Shown here: positions 15,103 to 21,922 of the stretch, in pieces | Layout of the letters: each line of letters begins with the position of its first letter | Position numbering within the stretch: position 1 is the stretch's first letter | Source of the DNA: Gammaproteobacteria bacterium | GTDB taxonomy: Bacteria; Pseudomonadota; Gammaproteobacteria; SZUA-229 | Length of the DNA stretch: 21,922 nucleotides | Assembly: GCA_029880105.1 (NCBI GenBank) | Contig: JAOUPA010000013.1 | Span: forward strand, 1 to 21,922 | Reading direction: 5' to 3' | Translations under genes and position numbers: made by a program | The notes under the pieces: model-generated | The model's input: the letters and a program-made list of their open reading frames with translations, nothing else | Told to the model about the DNA's origin: nothing | The model's database searches: none

Positions 15103-16131
15103 CTAAAGCACTTTATTGCGTCTCATATCGGCTTCAATCATTATCTGGCAAAGCTCTTCCAGTTGAGTCTCAGCTTCCCAGCCTAGGTCTGCCTTCGCTT
15201 TTGATGGATCACCAACGAGTTGGGTTTTATCATCATTGTTCCGGTAAAACTGCGGATTGATGCGGATAATCTTATTGCCAGTTGCCTGATCGATGCCTGT
15301 TTCATATTGTTCCTTACCTTGCCAGGTAATATCTATTTCCAGTGCCTTGCACGACATGTTAACAAAATCACGCACAGTTTCTGCGCGACCAGTAGCCAGG
15401 ACATAGGTATCAGGTTTGTCTGCCTGCATCATTCTATACATGCCATCAACATAGTCGCGTGCATATCCCCAGTCACGCTTTGCACTTAAGTTACCCAGTT
15501 CGATATAGTCCTTTTTTCCAAGCTTAATCTTTACCAGGCCATCGGTGATTTTCCGTGTCACAAATTCCAGGCCGCGTAGAGGTGATTCGTGATTATAGAG
15601 AATACCGCTAACAGCATAAATATTGTGTGTTTCTCTGTAGTTTACCGTCATCCAGTGTGCGTATACCTTAGCTGCGCCATAAGGACTCCGAGGATGAAAA
15701 TTTGTGAGTTCATTTTGCGGAACTTCATTAGCCCTGCCGAACATTTCAGAGGTGGATGCCTGGTAAAAACGGATATCAGGGTTGAAGATTCGTATGGCTT
15801 CCAGGATATATATTGGTCCGAGTCCGGTGATATTGGCCGTATCCATATACTGGTTGAAGGATACGTCAACAAAACTCTGTGCAGCCAGGTTGTAGACCTC
15901 ATCAGGGTTTGCGGTTTCGAGTAATTGAATAGTTGAGCCAAGATCATTTAGGCCGTACTCTATTTTGTGCAGGTTCGGGTGGTCGCTTATACCTAGTTCC
16001 TCGAGCCGCCAGAAATTTTGTGAACTGGTACGTCGATACGTGCCGTAAACAATGTAGTTGTTGTCTAGTAGCTGTTTTGCTAGATATGCAGCATCCTGGC
16101 CAGTTATGCCGGTAATAATGGCAGTTTTCAT
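15103..16131 (-). CDS. gmd: GDP-mannose 4,6-dehydratase
   Basis: Gmd is an extended short-chain dehydrogenase that converts GDP-D-mannose to GDP-4-keto-6-deoxy-D-mannose, the branch point for GDP-fucose, GDP-rhamnose, perosamine and related sugars. The NADP motif reads TGITGQDAAYLA (7-18), with Ala14 where most relatives have Gly. The catalytic set is intact: STSE with Thr127 and Glu129, Tyr151 (PRSPYGAAK) and Lys155. NHESPLRG (180-187), AKRDWGYARDYVDGM and the DLGWEAETQLEELC block fit the Pseudomonas-type enzyme closely. One stretch near the C-terminus, usually FYRPAEVDLLIG, reads FYRNNDDKTQLVG, with substitutions and apparently one extra residue. No GDP-fucose synthase, Rmd or perosamine synthase is visible. 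Length (342) is normal. Confidence 0.93.
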   Translation of the reverse strand: MKTAIITGITGQDAAYLAKQLLDNNYIVYGTYRRTSSQNFWRLEELGISDHPNLHKIEYGLNDLGSTIQLLETANPDEVYNLAAQSFVDVSFNQYMDTANITGLGPIYILEAIRIFNPDIRFYQASTSEMFGRANEVPQNELTNFHPRSPYGAAKVYAHWMTVNYRETHNIYAVSGILYNHESPLRGLEFVTRKITDGLVKIKLGKKDYIELGNLSAKRDWGYARDYVDGMYRMMQADKPDTYVLATGRAETVRDFVNMSCKALEIDITWQGKEQYETGIDQATGNKIIRINPQFYRNNDDKTQLVGDPSKAKADLGWEAETQLEELCQIMIEADMRRNKVL

Positions 16132-16182
16132 CGCGACTAGTTGATACCCTGGTATGGTTCGTTCTGCTTAAAATAAAGCCTT

Positions 16183-16188
16183 ATTATA
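16183..16188 (-). promoter_or_regulatory. Candidate -10 box upstream of gmd
   Basis: On the minus strand the hexamer is a perfect TATAAT, preceded by TTG and about 50 bases from the gmd start. No good -35 is present 16-18 bases further upstream. It lies in the 89-base gap after the GT9 gene, so gmd and the GT2 gene could have their own promoter. The evidence is weak. Confidence 0.35.
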
Positions 16189-16220
16189 CAAGAGTGGAAT
16201 GCAGGCCACGAATTATATTG

Positions 16221-17240
16221 TTAGCTCAAAAGCAGACGTTTTTTACAGGCATCAAAGACTGAACTCACCGATATGGAAGGTAGGCCTAGTTCAGGATCAG
16301 CTGTGTCTTCCGCTCTTAAAATAGTAAATCTTCCTGGTTTCATGAATGGTCCACAATCTGCAGGATTCCAGCCTGAGAAGAGGGCGACAATTTGTGTGTC
16401 TACTGCAGCGGCAACGTGTAGTGGACCTGTATTTGGCGTTACCAGCAGATCTGCTCTCTTGATGAGGGCCTTGTATCTTTCGAAATTGGGTGGTTCGAGA
16501 AGTAGGGTGATTGCACCATTGGCATTTTTTTCAATTTTACAGCCCAGTTCTGCTTCGTCAGGGATGAGGTCTATAATAATTTTTGGCTTACGATGATTAT
16601 TTAGCGATAGTTCAGAAAGCCTGACTCCCAGTTCGGTAAATTTAGCAGCAGGCCATAGACGGTGCTTTGTCTGCGTTCGGTATTTTTTAGAGAGAAGACT
16701 GGCAAATCGACTGCTGGAGTAGCCGCTGAATGTTGGATGCAGCATAATTATTGTATCTTCGTCAGAAATGCCAATAGAAGATAATTCATCTTTAACCTTT
16801 TGAGTAGCATCCTCGCTAACCGGTAGGTAGGTATAAAAGTCACCCGATAAAGATGGGCACGCATGTTTAACTACATCCAGGTATATATCAGAGCAATGCC
16901 TGGTCTTGCTGGTTATATTGTTCCAGTAAAATTCTGAGTCATAACGGGAAAAGATCTTCGCAATCCTGATATTCGTCTCAAAACAGAAAATCTTGTCGAA
17001 ATGATTTTCGCTTAGTTTCTTTATAACCTTGCGCTTATTGAAATAGGCAAGTAATCCCGAACGGTTCCATATCCAGATGTCTTTAATATTCGGGTGAAAG
17101 CCTCGAAGTAATCTTGGCCCGTCCGGGCTGGTGAGGACAGTTATGCTGGCCTCAGGATAGCATTTGATTATTGCTGAGAGTGCGGGCGTTGTCATGGCGA
17201 TATCGCCAGCACGGCCTATACGTACAATTAGGATTCGCAT
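16221..17240 (-). CDS. Glycosyltransferase family 9 (heptosyltransferase-like) protein A
   Basis: This 339-residue GT-B protein belongs to the ADP-heptose:LPS heptosyltransferase family. The N-terminus MRILIVRIGRAGDIAMTTPAL carries the conserved Asp13 seen in WaaC and WaaF, and VTPNTGPLHVAAAVD is the C-terminal donor-binding block. FSGWNPADCGPF occupies the place of the usual substrate-contact loop. It is clearly different from WaaF in this window and from the other two GT9 proteins, so it is not a recent duplicate. It could add heptose or another sugar in the outer core. It starts 56 bases from the divergent DUF6165 gene, and that AT-rich gap may hold promoters for both. Confidence 0.85.
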   Translation of the reverse strand: MRILIVRIGRAGDIAMTTPALSAIIKCYPEASITVLTSPDGPRLLRGFHPNIKDIWIWNRSGLLAYFNKRKVIKKLSENHFDKIFCFETNIRIAKIFSRYDSEFYWNNITSKTRHCSDIYLDVVKHACPSLSGDFYTYLPVSEDATQKVKDELSSIGISDEDTIIMLHPTFSGYSSSRFASLLSKKYRTQTKHRLWPAAKFTELGVRLSELSLNNHRKPKIIIDLIPDEAELGCKIEKNANGAITLLLEPPNFERYKALIKRADLLVTPNTGPLHVAAAVDTQIVALFSGWNPADCGPFMKPGRFTILRAEDTADPELGLPSISVSSVFDACKKRLLLS

Positions 17241-17296
17241 ATTTTTATAATTCGTAGGATAATTGCATAAAATATTTTATATCAGGTAATTGTAAC

Positions 17297-17686
17297 ATGA
17301 ACGTAAAACTAGAGATTTCTATTGGTGAATTTTTTGACAAAGTAACGATCCTGGAAATTAAAAAAGAACGTATTTCTGATCCAGAAAAGCTCATCAATAT
17401 CAATAATGAACTTAATGCATTAAATGCACTACTAGATGATCTGCCATTTTCCCGTGCAGACGTTGAGAAGGAAGTTGCAGAACTGAAGAGTATTAATGAA
17501 GAACTCTGGGTAATTGAAGACGATATCCGTGATAAAGAGTCTCAGAAAAATTTTGATCAGGGTTTTATAGAGCTGGCACGAGCTGTTTACTTTACTAATG
17601 ACAGGCGTTCCGAGGTAAAACGTGAGATTAATATCAAGTTAGGCTCAGATTTTATCGAAGAGAAGTCCTATGAGGAATATCAATAA
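17297..17686 (+). CDS. DUF6165 family protein
   Basis: This 129-residue protein matches my memory of the DUF6165 family: the N-terminus reads EISIGEFFDKVTILEIKKER, followed by a helix rich in Glu, Lys, Asn and Leu. It has no signal peptide, transmembrane segment or obvious catalytic motif. The long runs of charged and leucine residues (about 30-85) suggest coiled-coil or helical-bundle structure. Family members occur beside GT9 and other LPS glycosyltransferase genes, but no function is established that I know of. Here it stands alone on the plus strand among minus-strand transferases: divergent from GT9 A and convergent with GT9 B, 12 bases from that gene's end. A partner or scaffold of the GT9 enzymes is possible. 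This is inference. Confidence 0.7.
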   Translation: MNVKLEISIGEFFDKVTILEIKKERISDPEKLININNELNALNALLDDLPFSRADVEKEVAELKSINEELWVIEDDIRDKESQKNFDQGFIELARAVYFTNDRRSEVKREINIKLGSDFIEEKSYEEYQ

Positions 17687-17698
17687 AGACTGTGAGCC

Positions 17699-18709
17699 TT
17701 AATTGATATTGCTAAGCAATTTTATACAGGCGTCCTTAACTTCTTCGACAGACACGACGCCAAAGTTTTCCTCAGGAAAAACTGCATCATGAATGCTGTA
17801 TCTTGGCCAGTAGCGGTAAGGTCTGCCCGGAAACACGCCAACTGTAGGCGTATTGCAGACAATGGCAACATGCCTGATGCCTGTATCATTAGAGATCAGC
17901 AGGTCTGCGCCCTTCATTAGAGAAGCGGTTTCTTCAATAGTGTCAGCCTCTATTGCGTAAATATTCTCTTTTTTGCTAATTAGATCAAGGACCTTATCTG
18001 CGCGTTCCCAGTCTTTAAGGCCGCCTAGTACCAGGTGGTCTTTATCAGGATAAAGTGCCGACATCTGTTTAATTAATTCAGCATAGTTTTCACGTGGCCA
18101 GCACTTTGCCGGTTCAGAGGCGCCGGTAAAATATACTACAAAGGGTTTGTCCCGCTGTATGGCGACACCGGGCATATTGTAAACATGCGGGTAGGTCGTT
18201 TTAGCGCCAAATACGAGCAGCATCTTGAGCATGTCATTAACTTCAAAGCTGAGGTCATTACGGCAGACCGCAATATCGTAAAACATCCAGGCACGAATCT
18301 TCCGGTAGGGAAAGCCGATTTTAAGTTTGGCAGGGTTGAAAAAACAGGTAAGAAATGAGCGATTACCTGCGGCAAGATCAAATAGCAGGTCATGATAGCC
18401 AAGTTCACGCATTGTTTTGATGCGTTCACCAATTGGTGCGCCGCGTTGGTTCGTGCCATGAATAATATGTACTCGATCAACCAGGTCCTCTGGAATGCCC
18501 CGGGTATAGTTGCTGATGATGCTAAGGGTAATTTTGGCATTGGGAAACAGCTTTCTTGTCTCAATGATAAAGTTCCGTGTTAAGACCATATCGCCGAGTG
18601 CCGCATGTCTAATAATGGCAATGCTCTTTATATCTTCGTGAGAAATATCATTAATTTTTTTATCGACATCTTTTCTTTTCCAGACGCCATTCATAAATGG
18701 AATTTTCAT
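17699..18709 (-). CDS. Glycosyltransferase family 9 (heptosyltransferase-like) protein B
   Basis: This 336-residue GT9-family protein has about 28 extra polar, basic residues before the first strand (MKIPFMNGVWKRKDVDKK...), so the conserved acidic position falls at Asp40 in IIRHAALGDMVLTRN. The donor-binding region shows YFTGASEPAKCWPRENYAEL and LISNDTGIRHVAIVCNTPTVG. FPGRPYRYWPRY replaces the usual loop near the end. The N-terminal extension could be a real addition, or a later start could be used; no other ATG lies between the early Met6 and the first strand. The sugar donor is unknown. It is the last gene of the minus-strand run that begins with the GT2 gene at the window end, separated from the gene before it by 85 bases. 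Confidence 0.85.
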   Translation of the reverse strand: MKIPFMNGVWKRKDVDKKINDISHEDIKSIAIIRHAALGDMVLTRNFIIETRKLFPNAKITLSIISNYTRGIPEDLVDRVHIIHGTNQRGAPIGERIKTMRELGYHDLLFDLAAGNRSFLTCFFNPAKLKIGFPYRKIRAWMFYDIAVCRNDLSFEVNDMLKMLLVFGAKTTYPHVYNMPGVAIQRDKPFVVYFTGASEPAKCWPRENYAELIKQMSALYPDKDHLVLGGLKDWERADKVLDLISKKENIYAIEADTIEETASLMKGADLLISNDTGIRHVAIVCNTPTVGVFPGRPYRYWPRYSIHDAVFPEENFGVVSVEEVKDACIKLLSNIN

Positions 18710-18778
18710 AATGATTTATAAAGCTGTTAATAGTCCAGTTACTTAATTAATAGGTTAAATCTAGAGGGTATTGTTATA

Positions 18779-18821
18779 GGCATGTATTTTAAGGTCAATC
18801 AGAATGTTTAAAATACATGCC
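18779..18821 (-). repeat. Perfect 14-bp hairpin spanning the GT9 C stop codon
   Basis: GGCATGTATTTTAA (18779-18792) and TTAAAATACATGCC (18808-18821) are exact reverse complements separated by 15 bases. On the coding (minus) strand the first arm encodes the C-terminal Gly-Met-Tyr-Phe and part of a Lys codon, the loop carries the TGA stop, and the second arm lies just past it. No T-tract follows, so it is not a standard intrinsic terminator. It could protect the 3' end of the transcript, pause transcription or limit expression of GT9 B. Confidence 0.6.
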
Positions 18822-19832
18822 GAGAATAGAGTTGCATGTAGATTCCAGATCTATTGAGTAATGCCCCTGATCCGTCGTATTCGTTGCTGAAAAGGCCAGG
18901 TGCCGTGCAGGGCTGTTTAATGTCTGCCATCTCAATGAAGTGGCAGATTTACGCCTGGGGTAAAAGGCAACTGTTTGTAAGTCTAGCGCGCCAGCGATAT
19001 GCAGGGTGCCTGTTGACCCGCTAATAAAGACGCAGGCGATTGATATTGTCTTTGAAAATTCGACTATGCCTTTCCTTGAATTGTAGATAACGTGGTTACA
19101 GCCCTTGGTCTGTGCGGATAGTTGCCTGGCGGCATCCTCTTCACCTGGCCCGGCAGTCAAGACAAAAAATAATTTATCATTTTTAGATAATCGTGTGATT
19201 AGTTCAGCGTATTGCTCGATGGACAGGTTAATTGCTGAGCCCCCCGTGCCTGCGTGTACAAAGACAAGTTTTTTGCCGGGATCGATACCATTTGAAGCGC
19301 AGAAGTCTTTTTTGATTGTCTGTATTTCATTATCCGCAAATTGCAGTAGCGGAGGCTTCAGTGTGTAGCTGTAGTTAACGTCATAGTAACTGGCCACATA
19401 CCTGGCAAGATCAAGGTTGTATTCATACTCTGGTTTTTCAGAGCGAGAGCGCCGCTGTGTCAGGGTATGGTTATACATGACCTGGTCTATTCTTGAAGCG
19501 GGTGCAAACCGATGCTTTATACCGGCTAAAAATAGTGCAAGGGCAATTCTTGGTGTTGAGTGCAAATTGAGGACAGAATCAATATTGGCGGCTTTTAGCT
19601 TTGATATGGTTTCTATCAGGCCAGAAATTCCCTCTACTGCATCGTCGACGATAATCCCATCTATCCAGGGGCAGACCTCTGCCATGGGGCTGGTGTACTC
19701 TGGAACTAATGCATACAAAGTCGCTTCCGGAAATGACTGTTTGATGAACTGGAAGGTTGGCCAGGCCAGCATGAAGTCTCCAAGTTTGTCATTGCGAATG
19801 ACGAGTATATTTTTTGGTGTTGAGGCTGGCAT
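18795..19832 (-). CDS. Glycosyltransferase family 9 (heptosyltransferase-like) protein C
   Basis: This 345-residue protein has the GT9 architecture. The N-terminus NILVIRNDKLGDFMLAWPTF has the conserved Asp19, and FVHAGTGGSAINLSIEQYAEL begins the donor domain. The donor-binding block reads ISGSTGTLHIAGALDLQ, with Gly-Ser-Thr where WaaF-like enzymes have Asn-Asp-Ser/Thr. This may indicate a different nucleotide sugar. The final substrate loop (FYPRRKSATSLRW) also differs from the other GT9 proteins here. The gene starts two bases after the stop of the upstream GT4 gene, so the two are very probably translationally coupled. A 14-bp hairpin straddles its stop codon. Confidence 0.82.
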   Translation of the reverse strand: MPASTPKNILVIRNDKLGDFMLAWPTFQFIKQSFPEATLYALVPEYTSPMAEVCPWIDGIIVDDAVEGISGLIETISKLKAANIDSVLNLHSTPRIALALFLAGIKHRFAPASRIDQVMYNHTLTQRRSRSEKPEYEYNLDLARYVASYYDVNYSYTLKPPLLQFADNEIQTIKKDFCASNGIDPGKKLVFVHAGTGGSAINLSIEQYAELITRLSKNDKLFFVLTAGPGEEDAARQLSAQTKGCNHVIYNSRKGIVEFSKTISIACVFISGSTGTLHIAGALDLQTVAFYPRRKSATSLRWQTLNSPARHLAFSATNTTDQGHYSIDLESTCNSILGMYFKHSD

Positions 19833-19834
19833 TG

Positions 19835-20947
19835 TCAGTCTTTGATCTGTTGTTCTAGCAATGTCTGTAAACGTAAGTAGTGCTGCTCATTATTGAAAAC
19901 TGTATCGGCCTTTTCCTTGCCGGCCTTTGCCAGTCTTTTAAGTTTTTCTCGATCATTGGACAGGCTGGAAATCTGTTTTTCAAGGTCATCGATATTTTTA
20001 GGATCGAATAATAGGCCAGTTTTATCGTGTTCGATTATTTCGGGTACGCCACCTGCATTGCTGCCGATCACCGCAATGCCACAGCGCATAGCTTCAGGTA
20101 ACACCAGGCCGAATGTTTCCATGTAGGTCGCCAGTAAAACGCAGTCACAGATCTGCATGATTTCCTGAGGTTTTTCGACGAAGTCCATAAAGTGGATGTT
20201 CTGTAGAACATCAAGCTCGCTGGCCAGTTTTTTTAGCTCGTCGACATAACCCGCATTCATTTCATGACCGACAATAATGGCTTTAAGATTGTGACCTTTC
20301 TGTTTTGCCTGGGCGATGGCCTTGATCAACAGGTGCTGGCCCTTCTGGTCTTCCAGGCGACCGAACAGGCCGACAATAAAGTCCTGGCCGGTTAGTCCAA
20401 GGTCTGCACGCCTACTGGTAATTTCTTCCGGTGTAAGTGTTTTCTCTGGTTCGGGTACGCCATAGTACAGTGTCTCGACGCGGTTTCCTACATTATCACC
20501 CAGCATTCTTGCGCAACGATCTCGCAACTGGTTAGTAATCGCCAGCATCAGGCTCATTTCCTTGTAGAGAAAGCGGTGATAAAAATCAGTCTTCATACGC
20601 GTAATCTGCATCTGGCGTGTATAGACCATAGCCGGTCTTTTATTCGATAGCTTTATTGCCAGTGAGACCAGGGGTAGGTCCTTGCCCCAGTGCATGTGTA
20701 TCACATCGATGTCAAACGTATCAATAATATGTGCGAGTTTCCATGCGCTAATAATTGGCAAGTGCCTGAATAATGGTTTTAGGTGTACGGTTCTGATCCC
20801 GTTTTTCTGTAAATGATCATTTAGGACGGCAGCAGGAGAGGATATGAAGTGTACGTCGTTATTTTTTGATAACTGGACAGCGCTGCGAAGGGCGTACAGC
20901 TCAAGGCCGCCTAGTCCTGGTGATAAGCAGAGTGATAAGATTTTCAT
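19835..20947 (-). CDS. Glycosyltransferase family 4 protein
   Basis: This 370-residue GT-B-fold retaining glycosyltransferase carries the acceptor-domain loop SPGLGGLELYALRSAVQLS near the N-terminus. The donor domain contains GLFGRLEDQKGQHLLI (193-208), the EX7E motif METFGLVLPE with Glu277 and Glu285, and GSNAGGVPEIIEHDKTGLLF. No membrane anchor is visible, so it probably acts at the cytoplasmic face of the inner membrane. The donor sugar is unknown. It starts 20 bases after the GT32-like gene and ends two bases before the GT9 C start, which makes it the middle gene of a tight transferase operon. Confidence 0.9.
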   Translation of the reverse strand: MKILSLCLSPGLGGLELYALRSAVQLSKNNDVHFISSPAAVLNDHLQKNGIRTVHLKPLFRHLPIISAWKLAHIIDTFDIDVIHMHWGKDLPLVSLAIKLSNKRPAMVYTRQMQITRMKTDFYHRFLYKEMSLMLAITNQLRDRCARMLGDNVGNRVETLYYGVPEPEKTLTPEEITSRRADLGLTGQDFIVGLFGRLEDQKGQHLLIKAIAQAKQKGHNLKAIIVGHEMNAGYVDELKKLASELDVLQNIHFMDFVEKPQEIMQICDCVLLATYMETFGLVLPEAMRCGIAVIGSNAGGVPEIIEHDKTGLLFDPKNIDDLEKQISSLSNDREKLKRLAKAGKEKADTVFNNEQHYLRLQTLLEQQIKD

Positions 20948-20967
20948 TAATTATCCCAGTAAAAAAT

Positions 20968-21750
20968 TCATTGTTTTTTAATGATCTCTTTTGTCTTTTG
21001 TTCTTTTGTCCATTTCCCTACGGGTTTATCGATGTACTGAAAATGTTCATTGGTAAAATTACCCTGATTACAGACATACCTGAAGGGTAGCAAGTTGACA
21101 TTATTGCGATCAAGTGTTTGATTGAAAACGCCTGGACCTGTTAGATCGTAGGTGTTCTTAAGCGTATCGTTGTCAATATTGGTAATGATAGTGGAAATAA
21201 TTTTATCCAGGTGATGGCTGTCATTATTACTGGCCAGGAAGTAATTTGTTATTTCGCCATTTCTGATAGTTATAAATAGCTCGCTATCATGAGGTTTTAT
21301 TAATGATTCAAGAGACCAGACCAGATGACCATCAATGTCTATGTATACCCCTCCATGTTTTTGCAGGGCTAATACGCGCCAGAAATCCGCCCTGGCAGCG
21401 CCTATTTGCAATTTGGAATAGTGGTCAAATATATCTGCTGGAAAAGAGGATTTTATGAAATCGGCAATATCTTCATCGCCCATAAACCGATATTCATAAG
21501 TAGGTGACATGATCCTGTTAAATAAATAGTTTATGTATACCGGTAAGGAAACTTTATTGGTGTAATTTGTTTGCCATAGTATGCGTGGAATTGTCGACGG
21601 GTTGGTTGATTTAAGGATGGCTTTAGAATGTTTTGGAAGTGTAAATCGCTTATTTGGCAGTAAAAAATGAAATAGATAGCAACTAACTTTTATTAAGTTT
21701 GCTAATAGTTTTATGATTCTGCTGGTGATGAATATTATGTGTAATTTCAT
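20968..21750 (-). CDS. GT32-type (Och1-like) DXD-containing glycosyltransferase
   Basis: This 260-residue protein has the glycosyltransferase sugar-binding DXD region. IPRILWQTNYTNK (54-66) corresponds to the IPKxIHQ-type opening of the family. GAARADFWRVLALQKHGGVY (117-136) leads into IDID, with the DXD acids at Asp138 and Asp140. GPGVFNQTL follows later in the chain. The first 32 residues contain a hydrophobic stretch that might be a membrane anchor. Relatives include yeast Och1 and bacterial capsule and LPS transferases that move mannose, galactose or glucose. The substrate cannot be inferred. The C-terminus is lysine-rich. It sits 52 bases downstream of the partial GT2 gene on the same strand, and its start has no clear ribosome binding site. 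Confidence 0.8.
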   Translation of the reverse strand: MKLHIIFITSRIIKLLANLIKVSCYLFHFLLPNKRFTLPKHSKAILKSTNPSTIPRILWQTNYTNKVSLPVYINYLFNRIMSPTYEYRFMGDEDIADFIKSSFPADIFDHYSKLQIGAARADFWRVLALQKHGGVYIDIDGHLVWSLESLIKPHDSELFITIRNGEITNYFLASNNDSHHLDKIISTIITNIDNDTLKNTYDLTGPGVFNQTLDRNNVNLLPFRYVCNQGNFTNEHFQYIDKPVGKWTKEQKTKEIIKKQ

Positions 21751-21802
21751 GTAATTATTTGATTGTGTGGATGCAAAAATACAGAAGTGGTGGCTGCCTG
21801 AT

Positions 21803-21922
21803 TTAACTGGAGCGTTTTAAAATTACTTTGCTGTATTTAACAAATACATGTAGACCAGAAAGAGTGGCAACCAGAATACCAGCAAATCCATCAAGGAAGC
21901 CACGCTTGATGAAGTAGATTTT
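21803..21922 (-). CDS. C-terminal end of a glycosyltransferase family 2 protein, WaaE/KdtX-like (partial)
   Basis: The reverse strand is open from the window edge to a TAA at 21803-21805, giving 39 residues that begin KIYFIKRGFLDGFAGILVAT and continue SGLHVFVKYSKV. This resembles the C-terminus of the WaaE/KdtX-type GT2 family, where (R/K)xGFLDGxxG is followed by a hydrophobic helix and (F/Y)xKYAK. In characterised members this family acts on the LPS inner core as a beta-1,4-glucosyltransferase. With only the tail visible the exact member cannot be fixed. It would be the first visible gene of the minus-strand transferase operon. Confidence 0.6.
   Translation of the reverse strand, partial: KIYFIKRGFLDGFAGILVATLSGLHVFVKYSKVILKRSS

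Noticed and set aside
15589..15924. 111-codon plus-strand open frame opposite gmd
   Set aside because: It is antisense to the conserved dehydratase core and has no matching family or start signal.
1..21922. CRISPR array, toxin-antitoxin, phage or transposon genes
   Set aside because: No regularly spaced direct repeats, transposase, integrase or toxin-like small gene pairs were recognised. The repeated structures found are inverted repeats in non-coding DNA.

Overview
The window comes from a Gram-negative bacterium, most likely a gammaproteobacterium. The best clue is the gene order glnE - ilvE - (CHCC zinc-finger protein) - hldE - ... - waaF, which resembles the lipopolysaccharide (LPS) core locus downstream of glnE/ilvE in Pseudomonas and relatives. 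I cannot name the genus from sequence alone. I saw no tRNA, rRNA, CRISPR array, transposase or integrase.

Layout. (1) 1-1292: the 3' part of a PiT-family phosphate transporter gene, closed by a strong intrinsic terminator. (2) 1293-2834: a sparse stretch with one secreted dockerin-type protein, then a 450-base non-coding region dense in perfect inverted repeats. (3) 2835-11421, plus strand: glnE (nitrogen control), ilvE (branched-chain aminotransferase), a small CHCC zinc-finger protein, hldE (ADP-heptose precursor synthesis), an FAD-dependent oxidoreductase, an aldo/keto reductase and waaF (heptosyltransferase II). The hldE-to-waaF genes are spaced 8, -1 and 3 bases apart, so they are probably co-transcribed. 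(4) 11463-14162, plus strand: a GT4 glycosyltransferase, a MycE-like sugar O-methyltransferase and an FkbM-family methyltransferase. (5) 14174-21922, mostly minus strand: a GT2 glycosyltransferase, a GDP-mannose 4,6-dehydratase, three GT9 (heptosyltransferase-like) proteins, a GT4, a GT32-type DXD glycosyltransferase and the C-terminal end of a GT2 that resembles WaaE/KdtX. A lone plus-strand DUF6165 gene sits between two of the GT9 genes.

How it fits together. HldE makes the heptose nucleotide precursor and WaaF adds the second inner-core heptose. The later transferases and methyltransferases would build and decorate a strain-specific outer core or O-chain. Gmd makes GDP-4-keto-6-deoxy-mannose, but no reductase or aminotransferase that would finish that sugar is visible. 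The DNA becomes visibly more AT-rich after waaF: the 60 bases from 3961 contain 36 G/C, those from 12661 contain 19. This fits a conserved chromosomal backbone joined to a variable surface-polysaccharide island.

Most worth a second look: the palindrome-rich block at 2520-2801, where some arms can pair in mutually exclusive ways; the two redox enzymes inside the heptose operon; the DUF6165 gene among GT9 genes; the 14-bp perfect hairpin over a stop codon at 18779-18821; and the incomplete GDP-deoxyhexose pathway. None of these shows a clearly new system. They are leads.
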